From: Methanobacteriota archaeon
GTDB lineage: Archaea > Thermoplasmatota > Poseidoniia > Poseidoniales > Poseidoniaceae
DNA length: 9,537 bases
Assembly (NCBI GenBank): GCA_009936765.1
Contig: JAACDL010000005.1
Location: 1-9,537, forward strand
Direction: 5' to 3'
Shown: piece after piece, positions 8,210 to 9,537 of the stretch
Position numbering within the stretch: position 1 is the stretch's first letter
Layout of the letters: each line of letters begins with the position of its first letter
Made by a program: the position numbers and the translations under genes
The notes under the pieces: model-generated
Databases searched by the model: none
The model's input: only the letters and a program-made list of their open reading frames with translations
Told to the model about the DNA's origin: nothing

Positions 8210-8266
8210 GATTGTGCGTAAACATCTTCCGTATTGTATTTATTCTCTAAACGGGTGGAGTAAACT
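8210..8266. promoter_or_regulatory. Divergent promoter region with one shared TATA element
   Basis: The 57 bp between two outward-reading genes contain a single clear AT-rich core, TATTTATT at 8237-8244, which reads AATAAATA on the other strand. Its centre lies about 27 bp from the rightward ATG (8267) and about 32 bp from the leftward ATG (8209). It could therefore position transcription start sites close to both start codons. GGTGGAG at 8254-8260 sits six bases ahead of the rightward ATG and could serve as a ribosome-binding site if transcription starts further upstream than predicted. Confidence 0.6.
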
Positions 8267-8842
8267 ATGCGCTTCCTATTTGCAGGGCTGGTTATCTTGA
8301 TGCTTGCCACGCCTGTAGTCGGGCATGAGTTATCGGTATACACTGTAATTGTGAATAGCGAAGGGGCATACCCTGCCGACGTTCCAAACGGCTCGCTTAA
8401 AGAGGGCGATGCAGCATGGTTTTGGATGAAAGATTCTTCCGAAAACGCAACTATGGTTGTAGAACTTGAGAAAGACGGAGCGACTCTTAGATCTCCTACT
8501 CTTCAATTCGAATGTGAGTTAGATGAAAATGGAACAGTAATCGATGAAAGCTGCAAGAACAGATTCGATTATACCTTCAATCAATATAATTCTGCAGGAT
8601 TATGGAATATTACGTTCTTGAAATATGTTAACGAAACCTTGGTTGAAACAATCAATGGTTCAGTAAACATTGAAGCAGATATTCACAACAATGAGACAAT
8701 CGTAGAAGAGAAATCTTCTACAAAAAAGGATTACCTTTCTAGAGAATATATTGCGGGTGGAGTGGCAGCAATATCATTGGTTGCTATGGTAGTAATTGCA
8801 AGCAATCCAAAAGGAAATTCAACCTTTTCAGAAGAAGAGTGA
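8267..8842 (+). CDS. 191-aa single-pass surface protein with sequon-rich ectodomain
   Basis: A typical signal peptide (R2, then FLFAGLVILMLATPVVG) is followed by an ectodomain of about 140 residues, a membrane helix at about 161-179 (AGGVAAISLVAMVVIAS) and a short tail ending TFSEEE. The ectodomain is beta-rich and looks like one Ig-like sandwich. Two cysteines (C83, C96) could form a disulphide, and there are seven N-glycosylation sequons, about one per 20 residues. I do not recognise a family. The topology copies that of the giant protein at the left of the window, including the acidic C-terminal residues. The gene is divergent from the propeller gene and shares its promoter region, so joint expression is likely. 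A role as a partner or anchor for the propeller is possible but not shown by the sequence. Confidence 0.85.
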   Translation: MRFLFAGLVILMLATPVVGHELSVYTVIVNSEGAYPADVPNGSLKEGDAAWFWMKDSSENATMVVELEKDGATLRSPTLQFECELDENGTVIDESCKNRFDYTFNQYNSAGLWNITFLKYVNETLVETINGSVNIEADIHNNETIVEEKSSTKKDYLSREYIAGGVAAISLVAMVVIASNPKGNSTFSEEE

Positions 8843-8885
8843 TTCAGTTATTCAATACGAGTCTGTATAGGCCAACACAGTCCAG

Positions 8886-8901
8886 GTGTATTTTTGTACA
8901 C
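8886..8901 (+). terminator. Possible terminator of the 191-aa gene
   Basis: GTGTA (8886-8890) and TACAC (8897-8901) form a 5-bp inverted repeat around the loop TTTTTG. The site is 43 bp after the stop codon. Archaeal termination depends mainly on T-tracts, and this is the only run of five T in the spacer. The hairpin itself is weak. Confidence 0.3.
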
Positions 8902-8911
8902 TGTTGCTTTA

Positions 8912-8926
8912 CATTCTATTTGATAC
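8912..8926 (+). promoter_or_regulatory. Weak TATA-like element ahead of the DUF309 gene
   Basis: The stretch CATTCTATTTGATAC is the most TATA-like sequence in the spacer before the DUF309 start. It would place transcription near 8945 and leave a leader of about 60 nt, unlike the near-leaderless genes elsewhere in the window. No convincing ribosome-binding site precedes the ATG at 9005. Confidence 0.25.
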
Positions 8927-9004
8927 TAACAGGACAAGTCAAATTCCCACCACTAAAGGCCGGTAGGAAGCGTAACTTGAAGGCAAACAAGTGAAGCGCA
9001 ACCC

Positions 9005-9403
9005 ATGGAGGCTGACTGCCCGCTATCTCAACAAGAGCAGAGGTGGCTTAATGACGGTATTACCAAGTTCAATACAGGTCGCTACTGGCATGCTCATGAG
9101 GACTGGGAAGAGATGTGGAAGTCACTAAAGGTGAGAGAAGTTGAGCAGAGATACGTCCTAGGAATCCAAGGGCTCATCCAAATGACAGCTCTGATGTTCC
9201 AATACGAGCGACAAAAACCCCAAGGAATCATCAAAATGTGGAGTAAATTGACCGACAAAATAGGCACGCCTGATTCACCTTTGTTCGAGGAGTTATGGGG
9301 CGTCGACATTTCCAAAGTGCTTCATGATGTTCTTCCTTTTCATGCCGATGCCACCGCTGATGAGCCCACGTGGAGTCTCAATCCGAACACAGTTCAAATC
9401 TGA
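9005..9403 (+). CDS. DUF309 family protein
   Basis: The 132-aa product shows the two signatures of DUF309. The first is the small residue/aromatic/His-Glu motif G-R-Y-W-H-A-H-E-D-W-E-E-M-W (25-38). The second is the helix containing G-L-I-Q (56-59), followed by the amphipathic segment to about 82. Family members are small all-helical proteins of unknown biochemical role, and the conserved H31-E32 and W-E pairs suggest a functional pocket. The protein has no signal peptide and should be cytoplasmic. The C-terminal 45 residues, after the core, contain H112 and H117 and look lineage-specific. An in-frame TGA at 8978 with no intervening start supports ATG 9005. The gene stands alone and is functionally unrelated to its surface-protein neighbours as far as can be seen. 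Confidence 0.88.
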   Translation: MEADCPLSQQEQRWLNDGITKFNTGRYWHAHEDWEEMWKSLKVREVEQRYVLGIQGLIQMTALMFQYERQKPQGIIKMWSKLTDKIGTPDSPLFEELWGVDISKVLHDVLPFHADATADEPTWSLNPNTVQI

Positions 9404-9421
9404 CTGAGGAATTGAGGAATA

Positions 9422-9426
9422 TTTTT
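9422..9426 (+). terminator. T-tract terminator after the DUF309 gene
   Basis: A run of five T lies 18 bases after the DUF309 stop codon, in AT-rich sequence without a stable hairpin. This fits the archaeal T-tract type of termination signal. Confidence 0.4.
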
Positions 9427-9527
9427 CCATTAGCATGAAGCTCATCCCAGTATTGGTGGTAGCAGCACCTCTAACCCATTCGATAGAGACCCCAAAAAGT
9501 GTATGAGAAGATGCCCTTTTAGTCTCA

Positions 9528-9537
9528 TAATTTATAC
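9528..9537 (+). promoter_or_regulatory. TATA-like element at the window edge
   Basis: TAATTTATAC repeats nine bases of the TATA box ahead of the 51-codon gene. If it acts rightward, the next gene should start about 25-30 bp beyond the window. It also reads GTATAAATTA on the other strand, but no convincing gene lies on that side. Confidence 0.4.

Noticed and set aside
8958..8968. Partial likeness (CCTACC..GGC on the minus strand) to the 3' end of tRNA-Leu, as a possible att site
   Set aside because: The match is broken and only a few bases long, in the wrong orientation, and no integrase gene is present.
9435..9506. A 23-codon frame starting with a signal-peptide-like sequence (MKLIPVLVVAAPLTHS)
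   Set aside because: It is too short to be an exported protein and has no TATA element at the right distance. The T-tract just upstream fits better as the DUF309 terminator.
9315..9537. Leftward transcription from the GTATAAATTA at the edge, with a frame of about 48 codons running antisense into the DUF309 gene
   Set aside because: The frame starts far from the element and is mostly the shadow of DUF309. The element is better read as a rightward promoter.
1..9537. CRISPR array, insertion sequence, toxin-antitoxin or defence system
   Set aside because: No direct-repeat array, transposase, nuclease or defence-type protein motif was seen on either strand.

Overview
The window looks like a piece of a planktonic marine archaeon, most likely Marine Group II (Poseidoniales) or a close relative. 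This is an inference from several features. Coding is dense and moderately AT-rich. TATA elements sit about 25-30 bp ahead of start codons, with little or no leader. A class II tRNA-Leu lacks an encoded CCA. The secreted proteins are rich in N-glycosylation sequons, and two of them end in a single membrane helix and a short acidic tail. No sequence search was possible, so the lineage is a judgement.

Layout, left to right. Positions 14-5968 (+) encode a giant (about 1984 aa) surface protein: signal peptide, three jelly-roll/MAM-like modules each with an Asp-box, a long run of Ig-like beta-sandwich modules, a CARDB-like domain, a C-terminal membrane helix and a short tail. A tRNA-Leu(CAA) follows 29 bp later (5998-6079, +). 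After an AT-rich spacer with a good TATA box comes a 51-codon gene (6208-6363, +) for a basic protein ending in a cysteine cluster. Convergent to it is a 597-aa exported LVIVD-type beta-propeller protein (6416-8209, -). A 57-bp divergent promoter region separates that gene from a 191-aa single-pass surface protein (8267-8842, +). A DUF309 gene (9005-9403, +) follows, and the window ends in a TATA-like element that probably drives a gene beyond the edge.

Three of the five protein genes encode extracytoplasmic proteins, so this is mainly a cell-surface locus. The giant protein and the 191-aa protein share a topology and an F-x-E-E-E C-terminus. The propeller and the 191-aa protein share one compact bidirectional promoter, which suggests coordinated expression. 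No mobile element, CRISPR array, defence system or metabolic operon is visible. The points most worth a second look are the small Cys-tailed protein, the shared TATA element, the perfect hairpin over the giant gene's start codon, and the shared acidic tails.
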